From Chelonoidis abingdonii (taxonomy: Eukaryota > Chordata > Testudines > Testudinidae), in NCBI RefSeq assembly GCF_003597395.2, contig NC_133776.1:32781644-32845643 (forward strand): 64,000 nucleotides of DNA, given 5' to 3'. Within the stretch, counting starts at the first letter, position 1; each line of letters begins with the position of its first letter. A model generated the notes under the pieces. That model was given only the letters and a program-made list of their open reading frames with translations. It had not been told where the DNA came from and did not search any database. A program made the translations under genes and the position numbers. Shown here one piece after another: positions 35,803 to 47,290 of this stretch.

Positions 35803-35873
35803 CAGTGGTTCTCGGGCTCTTTTGTGGTTCCCTTAGGCATAGTCTTCCACAAACCACAGGTTGAGAGCTACTG
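35803..35873. mobile_element. Very short hAT-like MITE (71 bp)
   Basis: The exact octamer CCCTAAAT flanks both sides (35795-35802 and 35874-35881). Ends CAGTGGTTCTC and GAGAGCTACTG are inverted repeats of the Charlie type. Only about 50 bp of interior remains. Confidence 0.9.
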
Positions 35874-35881
35874 CCCTAAAT

Positions 35882-37335
35882 GACAGTCCAGGTGTGGTTC
35901 CTGCAGCCAGCTATCATGGGGTTTCTTAGGCACAGCTCTCCATGTTTTTCTAGAGAGTTTCATACTGAAATACTTGCACCAGTAATTCCTAACATGGATC
36001 TCATTAATATGATTGCAGTAACACTATTATGTATTGGACAAACAGCATTTTGAGACCTTTTTATATAGCTTTCAATGCTAAGCAACTTTTACTATGCCAT
36101 GCAATATATCATAGAGCCCCAGTCTACGATTTTTAGCTTTCAAGTTAAGACAAACATAAATTAATACAAAGTCCTTCTACTCTTACAACACCACCATGAA
36201 TGAGATTTAAAAACTCATCTCATACTTGAAATTGGAGGCAGAGAAACTTAGTCTCCACAGCCGGAAGTCTGAGCGCAGTTATTTAGTCCCAAGCGTAAAC
36301 TCTGTAATGCATTCCCATTAGTCATTCTTGAGTCATATCCTTTTTATTACTCATACATTTTACAAACATAATTTCACAAAATACATATCTCTAGACATGT
36401 TCTGATAATGTCCTCATCTATGGCTATACACAATCCAGGCTTAGTCTCTCTTTTCTTATCTCAGTTGCATTTCAATTTAATTATTTGGTACCACCATCTG
36501 CAAGGATGTTTCTACTAAATTTTAGTAGGAAGCTGTTGCTATCCTGTAGCTATGTAATTTTTCACTTGCCCACTAACCAGCTGTGAGTAAAATATTTCTT
36601 ATTTTAGTTATCATCATCATCATCATCATCCAGGATGGACAGATAGATTTAATGCTGGGCAGGTAAAATTTCACATTTTTGCAAGGCTGCTATAGTAATT
36701 AACTGGTTAATTTTACAAAAGTGTTTGAGTAATGCAACACAATAATTTGTAAGAAATTCAATCATTGTTCCAGGGCTATAATATAGCACAAGAACATGCA
36801 GTCATACTATGGTTTCAGATTAGACCACACACTTTTCTCTGTTCCAAGTATTGTGCTCTGCCATTCTCTCTGGAGCAGAATGATGCCAGCACCACAAATA
36901 TACAGGCTTTGGAAGATGCATGGTCCATTTATCATCCTGATATCTAAAGGAAAGTGGGAAATGCAAAAAACAGAATAGGAAATCCAGTCAGAGGAAACAT
37001 AAATCCAATTATAAAATATTAAATACTGCAGCCTGAGTGCATATTTTCCTTGGTTCAAACAGTTACCAGTTTTATTGAAAGAAACAATAATGAGAAACTT
37101 TCTAAAATAAAAAGTCTGAGGAAGAAAATGATACCTATAAGGGACAATTACTTGCCTGGTAATTCTGATACAGATTATTACTTCTTCAGCCCTGCTACAG
37201 TAAAACCCCTTGAAATTGCAACAGGCAACTTTTAAGCTAATAAATTCAGCAGTGTGACACTGATTTGAAAGAGGTTCAGTATTAAAGGTGACATGCAAAC
37301 CTTTGTATATATTTCTCTCAACTGTGGCAGTATGT
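35882..37335. other. Non-coding stretch, nothing recognised
   Basis: Contains an ATC trinucleotide repeat at 36610-36631. No gene or transposon is recognised. Confidence 0.4.
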
Positions 37336-37339
37336 GGAA

Positions 37340-37415
37340 GCCTCTGGCCATTTTCAGAGACAGGATACTGGACTAGATTAACTGTGGGCTAATCCAGTAG
37401 GCAATTCCTAAATGC
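37340..37415 (+). repeat. CR1 3' end fragment, + strand
   Basis: CTGGCCATTTTCAGAGACAGG followed by ATACTGGACTAGAT and a decayed TCTGACCCAGTA block is the last 70 bp of a CR1. Confidence 0.65.
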
Positions 37416-37870
37416 TGAATAGCTGACTGCAAAGGCTGTGTCTACAGACACAAAAGTTTTGTTCCATGAGCTCTCACTACTGATAGAATACAGCCTTAGA
37501 ACCACAACAGCAGCAGGACTGTTACTACCAGAGCTGTCTCAAGAACCTGCATCTTCATCTTCCATTGTCGGAGACGCTGGTTCCATCTTCACATGGTAAC
37601 TACTAGCATAGTACTACCAGGAATAAATTTACTTTCAAATGTAAAATATACAGAGTGACCAATAGCCAGGCTAACAGGGCTAGTCAGTGTGTTACACACT
37701 TCAGGTGCAACTCACCCGTGAAAGTTAGAATAAGACCTATGTACTATTTTAAACCTTATGTACCATTTAAGTTTTGAGGGCTTAAGTGATATCTCTTGTA
37801 CTGGCCTCTCTGCACCTGGGTGAATTTCACTCTCACTGCTCAGCATGTCTCTGAAGGGAATACAAGTGTG
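37416..37870. other. Short non-coding stretch, nothing recognised
   Basis: AT-rich sequence leading to the Harbinger element. Confidence 0.4.
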
Positions 37871-38257
37871 TAAGGGTATGTCTACACTACGGGATTACTC
37901 CGATTTTACAGAATTTGATTTTTGGCAACAAATTGTATAAAGTCGAGTGCATGTGGCCACACTAAGCACATTAATTTGGCGGTGTTCGTCCACAGTACCA
38001 AGGCTAGTGTCGACTTCCGGAGTGTTGCACTGTGGGTAGCTGTCCCATAGCTATCCCATAGTTCCTGCAGTCTCCCCTGCCCATTGGAATTCTGGGTTGA
38101 GATCCCAATGCCTGATGGGGCAAAAAACATTGTCGCGGGTGGTTCTGGGTACATGTCATCAGGCCCTCCTCTCCCTCCCTCCATGGAAGCAATGGCAGAC
38201 AACCATTTTGCACCTTTTTTCCTGGGTTACCTGTGCAGATGCCATATTACGGCAAGC

Positions 38258-38860
38258 ATGGAGCCCACTCAGCTCAACGCAGCAGTCATGAACATTGTAA
38301 ACACCTCCTGCATTATCATGCAGTTTATGCTGAACCAGAACCTGCAAAACCAGGCAAGGAGGCGGCGGCGACGGCAGCACGGTGACAAGAGTGATGAGGA
38401 CATGGACACAGAATTCTCTCAAACCATGGGCCCCGGTGCTTTGGAGATCATGGTGTTAATGGGGTAGGTTCATGCCGTGGGACACCAATTCTGGGCCAGG
38501 GAAACAAGCACACACTGGTGGGACCACATAGTGTTGCAGGTGTGGGATGATTCCCAGTGGATGCGAAACTTTTGCATGCGTAAGGGCACTTTCATGGAAC
38601 TTTGTGACTTGCTTTCCCCTGCCCTGAAGCATCAGAATACCAAGATGAGAGCAGCCCTCACAGTTGAGAAGCAAGTGGCGATAGCCCTGTGGAAGTTTGC
38701 AACGCCAGACAGCTACTGGTCAGTCGGGAATCAATTTGGAGTTGGTAAATCTACTGTGGGGGCTGCTGTGATGCAAGCAGCCAAAGCAATTGGTGAGCTG
38801 CTGCTACCAAAGGCTGCTTTCCTGTATTTTGATACTGTGTCCTTCCACTCATTCAGATGA
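38258..38860 (+). pseudogene. PIF/Harbinger transposase, N-terminal part only
   Basis: The frame from ATG 38258 gives MEPTQLNAAVMNIVNTSC, an arginine tract (RRRRRR) and an acidic DKSDEDMDTEF segment. It is cut by an in-frame TAG at 38465-38467, then continues in the same frame to TGA at 38858. The second part has WWDHIVLQVWDDSQWMRNF, MRKGTFMELCDLLSPAL and VEKQVAIALWKFATPDSYW. It ends in VGNQFGVGKSTVGAAVMQ, the helix-turn-helix region before the DDE domain in HARBI1-like transposases. The expected following block, with the IDGTHI-type first aspartate and the rest of the DDE triad, is not seen in any frame I read. The element therefore cannot supply its own transposase. Most of the frame survives, so decay is moderate. 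Confidence 0.85.
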
Positions 38861-39603
38861 GCTCTTTCATTGTGTGTTGACAGCATGATCTCAGAGAACA
38901 TTTCATCTCCTGTGCATTTTTTTTTTGCCACCTTATCTGAAATAGCCTTTGGGATGGAGGAGAGAGGCTTGAAAAATTTGCAACTGCAGGAGGAAAAAAA
39001 GGGAGAGAAGTATTTAAAAAGATACATTTTACAGAAAAATGGGTATACTCTTTCATGGTGAACAACACTATTCACATTACATAGCACATGTGATTTCGGT
39101 ACAAGGTTGTATTTTGCATCTTAATACTGAGTCCCTGCAGCTTTGGAGTTAGAGATCACAGACACAGGGCCGGGCAACAGAATTCGGCTTGCATGCAGCC
39201 ATGATAAACCATTGTCTTTCGGCTTCTGCAACCTTCATAAAAGCAGCGTCCTCCATTCCCATACCAAGCAAAGCCCGTTGAGTCCTGAGGATAACACAGC
39301 GAGATAAAGAACGGATGTTGCTTGAATGCCAGCAAACATCAGGACCATACACTGCCTGGCTTTGTCATGCAATGATACCAGATTACTTGCTACTAGCATG
39401 GCCTGATAAAATGTCCTACCATGGAGGATGGAATAAGGCTGCCCTGCCCAGAAACCTTCTGCAAAGGCTTTTGGAGTACCTCCAGGAGAGCTTCATGGAG
39501 ATATCCCTGGAGGATTCCGCTCCATCCCCAGACATGTTAACAGACTTTTCCAGTAGTTGTACTGACCACGAATGCATCCCAAGGCTTCAGGACAAATCAA
39601 TCA

Positions 39604-40178
39604 TTAAAAAACACTTGCTTTTAAACCATGTTTTATATTTATAAAAGGTACTCTCACCAGAGGTCCCTTCCATGGCTTCATGGTCCGGATACCACCTTGG
39701 GAGGGTTGGAAGGCTACTTCAGTCAGGCTGAGAAAAAAATCCTGGCTGTCTGGAAGAATGATGTGCTGTGTGCTCTCTGCAAGCTTGCCCTCCTCCTCCT
39801 CATCATCTTCCCTGTCCGCAAAATCCTCAGGCATGGCTGAGAGTAACCCGTCATCGGAATCCACGGTCAGGGGTGGGGTAGTGGTGGCGCCCTCCTCCCC
39901 CCAGAATTGCATGCAGCTCAACATAGAAGTGGCATGTTTGCGGCTCTGCCCCGGATCGTCCGTTTGCTTCTTTGGTTTTCTGGTACGCTTGTCTGAACTC
40001 CTTAACTTTCATGTGGCACTGTAGTGAGTCCCTATTGTGGCCTCTCTCCATCATGCCCTTGGAGATTTTTTTCAAATGTTTTGGCATTTCATCTATTGGA
40101 ACAGAGTTCTGCTAGCATGGAATTGTCTCCTCATACAGTGATCAGATCCAGTACCTCCCGTACGGTCCATGCTGGAGC
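39604..40178 (-). pseudogene. Myb/SANT-like accessory protein of Harbinger
   Basis: Read on the minus strand, a trihelix-type Myb/SANT-like domain begins near 40178 with APAWTVREVLDLI, meets a stop, continues MLAELCSN, another stop and a frameshift. From 40087 it is open, with KISKGMMERGHNRD, a QCHMKVKEFRQAYQKTKEAN stretch and FYVELHAILGG. A second frameshift near 39890-39920 leads to an acidic tail with SQDFFLSL. In active Harbinger elements this protein binds transposon ends and helps the transposase reach the nucleus. At least two stops and two frameshifts make this copy non-functional. It faces the transposase gene. Confidence 0.8.
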
Positions 40179-40572
40179 TCTTTTTCAGTTCTCGGACTGC
40201 ATAGTTATCTGTGCTGATGAGCTCTGCATGGTCACCTATGCTGACCAGCTCTCCACGCTGGGCAAACAGGACATTAAATTCAAAAGTTGGCAGGGCTTTT
40301 CCTGTCTACCTGGCCAGTGCATCTGAGTTGAATGTGCTGTGCAGAGCAGTCACAATAGCGCACTATGGGATAGCTCCCAGAGGCCAATATCCTTGAACTG
40401 CGTCCACACTAACCCTAATTCGAACTAGCAATGTTGACTTCAGTGCTACAGAAATTGACGTTAAGAGCCCTTTATGTTGAAGTAAATAGCTTCGTTGTGT
40501 GGACGAGTGCAGGGTTAATTCCATTTAATGCTGCTAAATTCAACCTAAACTCATAGTGTAGACCGGGCCTAA

Positions 40573-42480
40573 GTGGAAGTCGAGAGAAGGCAGACAGAGG
40601 AGCGTGGCTGGAGATATAGTGTTGCACCACATCTTCCTCTCTCCATTCTCAAGTTCTGACTGCCTAGAATATGCAAGTGAAACCTGACAGCCCTGCCAAG
40701 TGTAATCCAAGCTGCTCAGAAAATCAGAGGCAGCAAGATTGCCAGGGTCAGTCTCTGAATGTTTGTGGCAGCACCCAGATAGACACACCCACAGGTGATA
40801 ACAATAACAATATATGCTATATCTCAGGTTGCTTTCACCAGCTAGGAGGGTCAGGGACCCAACTTGCTTTTCTAGTAAGTGGTACTGTCCTATTCCAGCC
40901 AGAGAAGATGGTGCCTTTGTCTCCTCCTGATACTGTTCTACCACAATGAAAGCCAGACTGGTATGAAAAGATGGATCTTTATCTTTAAAGTAGACAGAAA
41001 GCTCCAGCAAGAAAAATCTGATGTTTCAGGGTGGAGGAAGCCATGGTTAACCAAGCTGCCAACCACTTGGAACAATTCTGCTGGGCAGGACTTTGTAGAT
41101 GCAATGGTGGAAGAGAACAGCATTTTCTTTGTGTCAGCCACAGCCATGGCATATGACTCTGTAAAAGGCTGAATGCCCCCTCTCAGAATGCAGGCTAGGC
41201 AGTACATATTGCTACAGTTGAGGGAGTTTTGTTAAAAGAAAAACATGCATCTCACCTTTAAAGGTACAGACCATGCACTTCTTGAAGCTTCCTGATTTTT
41301 TACATACCTAAAATCTTTATAGTCCCAACTGCCTTCAAAGAGATGCATTACAGAGCCAAACTCTGCTCTTTTTATACGCAATTATCTATTTAAGCACATT
41401 CTAGTAAGTGATGCCTGAAATATTTCTTTGGACTGGATTTCAACATTTTCCTACTCTCTAAGCAGTTTCCTCTTGTTTTCTGTCACAATCCCATGCCATT
41501 TGTGGTTCCATGTGCCCCCAACCAAAGCTCAAGTTTATGTTGTGCTTTCTCCACTTGGCGATTTTGGTTTGGGATCTCACAATTTATGTGAGTGAATCAA
41601 AGGCAGCTTCTCATCTGTCAATCACAGCCTCTGCAGATTTTGCCCTTAGGAAGTATAAATTGAAAACTAACTCTAAGAGCACACTGGATTTTCCTAAAAC
41701 TTTTCTTGAATTTTCTAATGCTGATTTATATGAGGAAGTTCCACCAAAGAGTATGAGAAATCCATACAGCACTCTCTGTTCATCTCCCAGGCAGGTCATG
41801 AGGGTTCTTTATTTTAGTCAGACATGAACTATTACATAGAAGCATACTGTGACAAACACCTCGTGTTGTGGGACATAAACAGGCTGAAGTCAGTGGGAGC
41901 AGGGACAGAACCATGATGTTATAAGATACTATGATCTTAAAATATGTCTCTTTGCTCTGGATGGTTTCTAATCAAAGAGCTGTTTTGCTGGGGAGGACAA
42001 AGAGTCTGTTCACTTAATACTACAACAAAGGCCTGTCTCAAAGATGTGGAAGAACATCCATATGAGGAAATTAGCATCTAATGCTTCAATATCTCAAAAA
42101 CAATCTTATTTTCATTAAGAGGTGGTTTAAATTATTTACTCCAGCTGGCAGACCTTTGGTAAATGTTTATTGTTTCCTTTGCATTCCTCATTCCTATAAA
42201 AGGTATCATCAATGTTCCTCTTTGTTTCATATCCATCAGAACCTGGTATATGAGAGAGACTCCAGTCACCACACACAGAATAGAAAGGCACGTTTACTTT
42301 AGCGAGCATTTTAAATAATATACTGTTTATCCACATAGGCTTTATTAATCCAGTGTTTATTATCTCAAATCAGACTGAGGGTGAGAAACAGCAGATAACC
42401 TATAACATATCCCTAAAAAGTTATGAATTTTACATATTCTCATGAAAGGAAGGGCTTCTGTGAGAGGGTGTCCTGGGAAT
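40573..42480. other. Non-coding stretch, nothing recognised
   Basis: Open frames of up to 156 codons occur on both strands (for example 40540-41010 minus) but none shows a known domain. Confidence 0.4.
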
Positions 42481-42484
42481 TCAT

Positions 42485-42711
42485 GCCCTGGAAAAACTTC
42501 CAATTTTACTGGCAGCTACATGGGCTCCAGCCTTCTGAGGCAGAAAACATTCAGTCCATCTACTGAAGAAATCTGCAAAAATAAGGTTATATTGACACCC
42601 TCTTGCTGTTTTAGGTAATGATCCAATAATAACTACTCCCAGAAATAATTTAATGGGAATTATTTTACCAGTAGCTCTTTCTTGCAACAAATCAATCAGT
42701 AAGCATCTCAT
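42485..42711 (-). pseudogene. Integrase-core-like fragment of a retroelement
   Basis: A 76-codon minus-strand frame contains GSLPKTARGCQYNLIFADFF, then SRWTECFLPQKAGAHVAASKI. This resembles the start of an rve integrase core, in which the catalytic aspartate lies in the VVxDxF(S/T)RW region. Ty3/gypsy-type or retroviral origin is possible. No neighbouring LTR or polymerase domain was recognised. The call rests on a short similarity. Confidence 0.45.
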
Positions 42712-43580
42712 AGCAGCAGCAGATGATACCTCACTATAGTTATGGTCATGTCAGTTTTTTCCATTTTAACTCTCTTTTTTCAAGGATTTAAAACTCAGAT
42801 GTAAAAAACCACACCAGAAAAAAACAGTTGGCAAGAGGGTTCTAGTTGGAGACCAAATATTTTTTACAGAATTTAAAAACAATTTGTTTGGTCATCTTGA
42901 GGATAATTATATAAAACTACAGAGGTTTTGTGGTTTCCGTTGAGTTTTTGGTACTCCTGTGCCTCAAATAAATTTAACTGTAAACAGGGAAGGTAACAGA
43001 TTAATTTCTGGTAAAACAGAGCAGCATCAGGGGGCAAGCCTAGCCCTTGGTTCAGAATGTGAATGAATGCATTTGGGTAGTTAAAAATATGAAACCCAGC
43101 CAAACTGGGACCCATACAGGAGTGAAATGTGTTGCTCTGCAGTCACTGTGAGTTTTGGTCACAGGTGCTAACTTCTGATTATCATGGACCCTTGTTTTCT
43201 TAAATAAAGTGCCTGAGGAATTTTGAAATGGAGTTAGTTTGTCACAATAAACCATAATATCCCTAGGAAGGAGTGTTTCCCTAACTACATAGGGCATGAC
43301 CTAAAGCCATTTCCACAAAAGTCTTGTAAAAGGAGAATCAGGTCCCTAGTCTTTCAGTCACAAATGGGCCAGATTATATATCTTTTGTTTCAATTTGTAT
43401 TGTTTTCCAAATAATAATTTAGATGATGCTTAGGGACAAGGTACATGAATATGAATTAATTTTATTTTCAGGTATTTTCTTGGGTCCACACAGACCCGAC
43501 AGCACTGTGGATTATTTTATTCAAATTCATTAGACTAAATTCTACCTTCAGACATACAAATAAAACTTCTCTGAAGTTAC
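42712..43580. other. Non-coding stretch, nothing recognised
   Basis: Two short minus-strand frames (42873-43115 and 43052-43297) have no recognisable domain. They could be eroded parts of the same retroelement as the integrase fragment. Confidence 0.35.
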
Positions 43581-43584
43581 TACG

Positions 43585-43712
43585 ACCTTGGCCAACTCAC
43601 TGAATCTCTGTCTCTCAGTCCCTGCACCCATCTGTAAAACAGATAATAATGTACTTACTCATCTTTATAAGGTGCTTTGACATGGTCAATTAGAAAGGTC
43701 CTACTTTTTTCT
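43585..43712 (+). repeat. MIR-type SINE fragment
   Basis: The order GACCTTGGCCAACTCACTGAA, TCTCAGTCCCTGCACCCATC, TGTAAAACAGATAATAATG and AAGGTGCTTTGA is that of MIR. Confidence 0.75.
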
Positions 43713-45280
43713 TATTAGTTTAAATTCAGTCCAGAGGCATATGGGATATGAGCTAGGCATTCTTTAGTTCCTGGAGAACAAGCTTCCATATCACAACTGG
43801 CACTAAAGGAAACTTTGTTTGCAGTCTCTGCACTGAAACCAAAGACTGAATGGATCTAGAGCCTGAATTGCCCCTTCACTCACAAACATGGGTTGAAGTA
43901 TGTTGGCATGGGGTCTGGAGGATCTTCCACTGCAACTGACTGGGTCCAAATTGTCAGTCTCCAAAATTGTAATGTCAGCATAGTTTAGGAGTATTAAAGT
44001 TAATGTTGAACTTTATAAAAGAATATTAAATTGAGTCAACTTTTGTTTGTTGTTGTTGATGGTGAATTATTTCCCCACAGGTTCATAACATTAAAATGAA
44101 CTACAGATCTTTGTAAAACTAAAAGAAGTGAAACCCTTAGAATACACATACGATGATAAATTTCATTTGATATTGGATACAACTCTTCCTGAAAATAAAG
44201 TTCTGCAATTTGTGCAACAGGATTGTTATTGCCAACTGTAAATATGCTGGAGTATAAAGGCATTATCATTAACCAAACTTTTTCAGATGTAATTTTAAAA
44301 ACACTGAATCATGTCATGTTAATTGTGTTGAATTTTATAGTCTTTGCTTCAAAAACTATGATGAGCATAAATTGTGCTACTTCATGGGAGTTCATGAATT
44401 TGGCTTATTGGACTTCACAGATTTCATGCAGTCTACAGTTCGGCCTACCAAATAGCCTTAGCAATAACAGAACAAGCATTTTTCCTCTGCCAGGAAAGTT
44501 TTTTTAAAAAAAATAATCTAATCTTTTGCACATATTTATGCTGTTTATGTGTCTTACTTTGCAGTACAGCAATGGATTTAGTACTGACAATCATATTCCT
44601 TAAAACAATAAGTAACAATGGTTCTGTGAAATTCACTAAACAGCAACATAATAGATTCCAGATGTGTTTAAAATACACAATTTTGTGCTAAAGGCTAAAA
44701 ATTCGGCCTTAGAGTGCATGTGTGCATCTCCCATGCCAGTCATTTTGTATTTAGACAAATTAAATTTACTATTGTAACACACATAGCAGATAGCTGAGTT
44801 TTAGCCATTGGTAAAATAGTTTGGCCTAGATTCTGCATTCCATCCGAACCGCATTTAGAAAGAGGGGAAGATCACAAGAAACCCGATGCAACTCCCTGAT
44901 TCAGCGCTGTCCAGTCCTGGTGCAAAGTCCCTCTTCCTTCCCCATGCCCTAAACTTGAAAGGTGAATAATGGGGAACCAATGCAGGGATTCAGGGGGATT
45001 GAACAGAACATACATTGTAGGGTTTTTTTATGTCAAATGTTAGATTATGCCTAGTAGAGGATGGCTGCATCTAGGTCTTCCTTTGCAAAATGCTTGTATA
45101 ACTTTCTCTACCCTGACTAATCTATCTTCAACAAAACAACAGCACCAACATTACAATGAAGGGGCAGACACTTTTCCCAGGTTCAGCACTTAACTTTGAG
45201 GGAATGAACCTTTCAGATCTGACCCCGCCCCCATATCATTCAGATGTATGATTCCTGGGTTATACATTCAATTGAGTCAG
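43713..45280. other. Non-coding stretch, nothing recognised
   Basis: AT-rich sequence with no gene or repeat recognised. Confidence 0.4.
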
Positions 45281-45751
45281 TGTAACCCACACACCTCCTG
45301 GGTGTGGTGTTCAGTCCCATCTAGTGGCACCAAGACCACTTAAAGAGAGAGTTAAATGAGTCTGCTCCACAACCTTAGCTAAGAGACAGTTGGCTTTTAG
45401 CTCATGCAGTAGACTCTAAAGGCTCATGCACTAAGCTCCAGAGGTCCTTGGTTCAATCCCACCCACTGACGACCAGGGTCTGTCAGTGTTACAAATGGGA
45501 GATCGTCTGGGATTTCAGCTGGGAAGTCTCTGAAGCTCACAACACGCTTCCTCAACTAGGGGAAGTATGTAACCTCCACACCTTCTGGGTGTGGTGTTCT
45601 GTCTCATCTAGTGGTGCTAAGACCACTTAGAGAGAGCGAGTCTGCTCTACAGCCTTAGCTAAGCACCAGTTAGCTTTTGGCTCATGCACTAAGCTCCAGA
45701 GGTTCCTGGTTTGATCCTGCCTGCCAGCGACTGGGGTCTGTCAGCATTACA
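45281..45751. mobile_element. Direct-repeat unit, possible TRIM-like element with tRNA-like region
   Basis: Two direct copies, 45281-45493 and 45568-45751, each start TGTAACC and end in TTACA, giving TG...CA units with short inverted tips. They are separated by 74 bp. Just before the second copy is the purine run AGGGGAAG, which could serve as a polypurine tract. Inside each copy is a tRNA-like stretch: TAGCTCATGCAGTAGA (A-box-like, 45398) and GGTTCAATCCC (B box, 45450-45460), with GGTTTGATCC at 45709 in the second copy. The first copy has an extra duplicated segment. Alternatives are a tandemly duplicated tRNA-SINE or a simple local duplication. Confidence 0.5.
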
Positions 45752-46850
45752 TTAGCACTTTCCATTTCAGCAGAGAAGCCAAGTTGCAAGAAAGGTCCTG
45801 AGTCACAGTAGAGTCTTTGTGGTTTCCCATCTCCTCTCAATGTAGAGGAAATCTTTTTATTACATATTTTGCAAAGGGTTTGCTCCTCATTGCCCTCTTC
45901 ACCTGCAAGTCATACTTTTTTTCAGTGGACAGTGGTTTTGTTATAGAGGTATGCTGTAATCCCAGGGGGAAAAAGGATATTTTATATTTTATAGTTAGAT
46001 GAACTAAAGTTTCTCACAGTATTCCCCCACCCTAGGGAATGTTTGTATTAAAGCAGATTCTCTGGAGGGGCAATTAAACCACACTGTTCCCTGTTACATC
46101 TATGGGTTTATAAATTAAAACAAAAGAAATGTTTTGAAATATTAGGAATACTGAACTGGAATAATTTCAGAAGGAGTTTGATTCCATTCTCACTTACTCC
46201 AGTGTTAACAGCGTCAGTGAGTGAAGTGCAATGTGTAAAACTGGTGTGAAATCAAATTCCAGCCTGTGTTGTACAGGTGTAACTGAGAACAGAGTACAAC
46301 TCTGTGTTTTGCCATGTCTATAGTCATTTACTGTGTGGGAACGGAAAGTTATTGACAATCACTTTAGGATAACTGCAAGAAAAAGTCATGTGATCTGCTT
46401 TATAAAGATATTTAAAATACCAAAAAAAAACCTCCTGTGTCATATGAATAGCACAGAGATTTTTTCCCTCGATAAAAAGATCAGAACGAGTTACAGTATG
46501 TTCTCCAACTGCTACTGCCGCATTAAGATTTTGCTACATTGTAGTGGCTTTCTGAGGAGGTAAATGACTGCTCATTGATCTCACCTTTGAAAAGTGTTCT
46601 GCAGTAATGAACTAGCAACTTTATTGCACAACACCATATTTTATTAGTTAGCTCAGTAGTATTACACATTAAGATGCTATTGTGCCAGTCTAGTAATGCG
46701 AAAATTTCCTATTAAATGTCTTTTCTCTGAGAGCAGTGTATGTCCATTGCTCCTAATGATACACTCATAGAATCTATACAATTGCCTCCTTTTGCACATT
46801 TATTAGATTTGGTTCAGTACAGTCTTCCAAGTCAGAAGTGATGGGGCTTT
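45752..46850. other. Non-coding stretch, nothing recognised
   Basis: A faint palindromic MITE remnant may lie near 46165-46265. No gene is recognised. Confidence 0.4.
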
Positions 46851-47290
46851 TAAAACTGGCCTTGAGAAACTATAGTGTGGTGTCCAGAATTGAATGCAAT
46901 AATCCAGTTGTAATTGGACCATAGAAGGAGGAAGTACTGTATTCTTTCTCTACTCCACTATTTAATGCATCTGTGTATACAGCCCCAAATTGCATTGTCC
47001 TTTACTTTCATAACACAGGGTAAACTAGAGCCAAATATGCTGTCCACTCTCATCCCTACATCCTGCTTTCTAGTGACTTACATGGTCCCAACCATCTTCA
47101 TATTATCTGGGCATATTTTTCAGCATTACTCTTACCCAAGTTTCTCACTCCCATTACATATAGAGAGTTCTCTTTCCCCAGAATTATTAGCTTGCTTTTT
47201 CCTAATTGTACTTCACTTTATTTTGACTACATGTGAACAAACATTTAGTGTCATGGCTTCCCTCCCTGATATTCTTTCAGTCAGTGGCAA
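46850..47290 (-). mobile_element. Old CR1 fragment, minus strand
   Basis: GTGTCCAGAATTGAATGCAA followed by CCTTTACTTTCATAACACAG and further decayed blocks fit the complement of the CR1 reverse-transcriptase C-terminal and 3' region. It is strongly diverged. Confidence 0.55.

Larger units (their letters stand above)
37874..40569. mobile_element. PIF/Harbinger DNA transposon with both genes broken
   Basis: The element of 2696 bp is flanked by TAA on both sides (37871-37873 and 40570-40572), the 3-bp duplication expected of Harbinger. Left end GGGTATGTCTACACTACGGG and right end ATAGTGTAGACCGGGCC are inverted repeats. Inside, a transposase-like gene on the + strand (38258-38860) faces a Myb/SANT-like gene on the minus strand (39604-40178). 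This two-gene layout is known for PIF/Harbinger. The catalytic part of the transposase was not found. Confidence 0.9.

Noticed and set aside
36807..37298. 163-codon minus-strand frame
   Set aside because: AT-rich, no recognisable domain, no splice or promoter context, and a length compatible with chance.
40540..41010. 156-codon minus-strand frame overlapping the right end of the Harbinger element
   Set aside because: It crosses the transposon boundary and shows no domain, so it is unlikely to be a gene.
45398..45460. Possible tRNA gene
   Set aside because: A- and B-box-like sequences are present but no cloverleaf can be closed, and the region is repeated with changes in the second copy.
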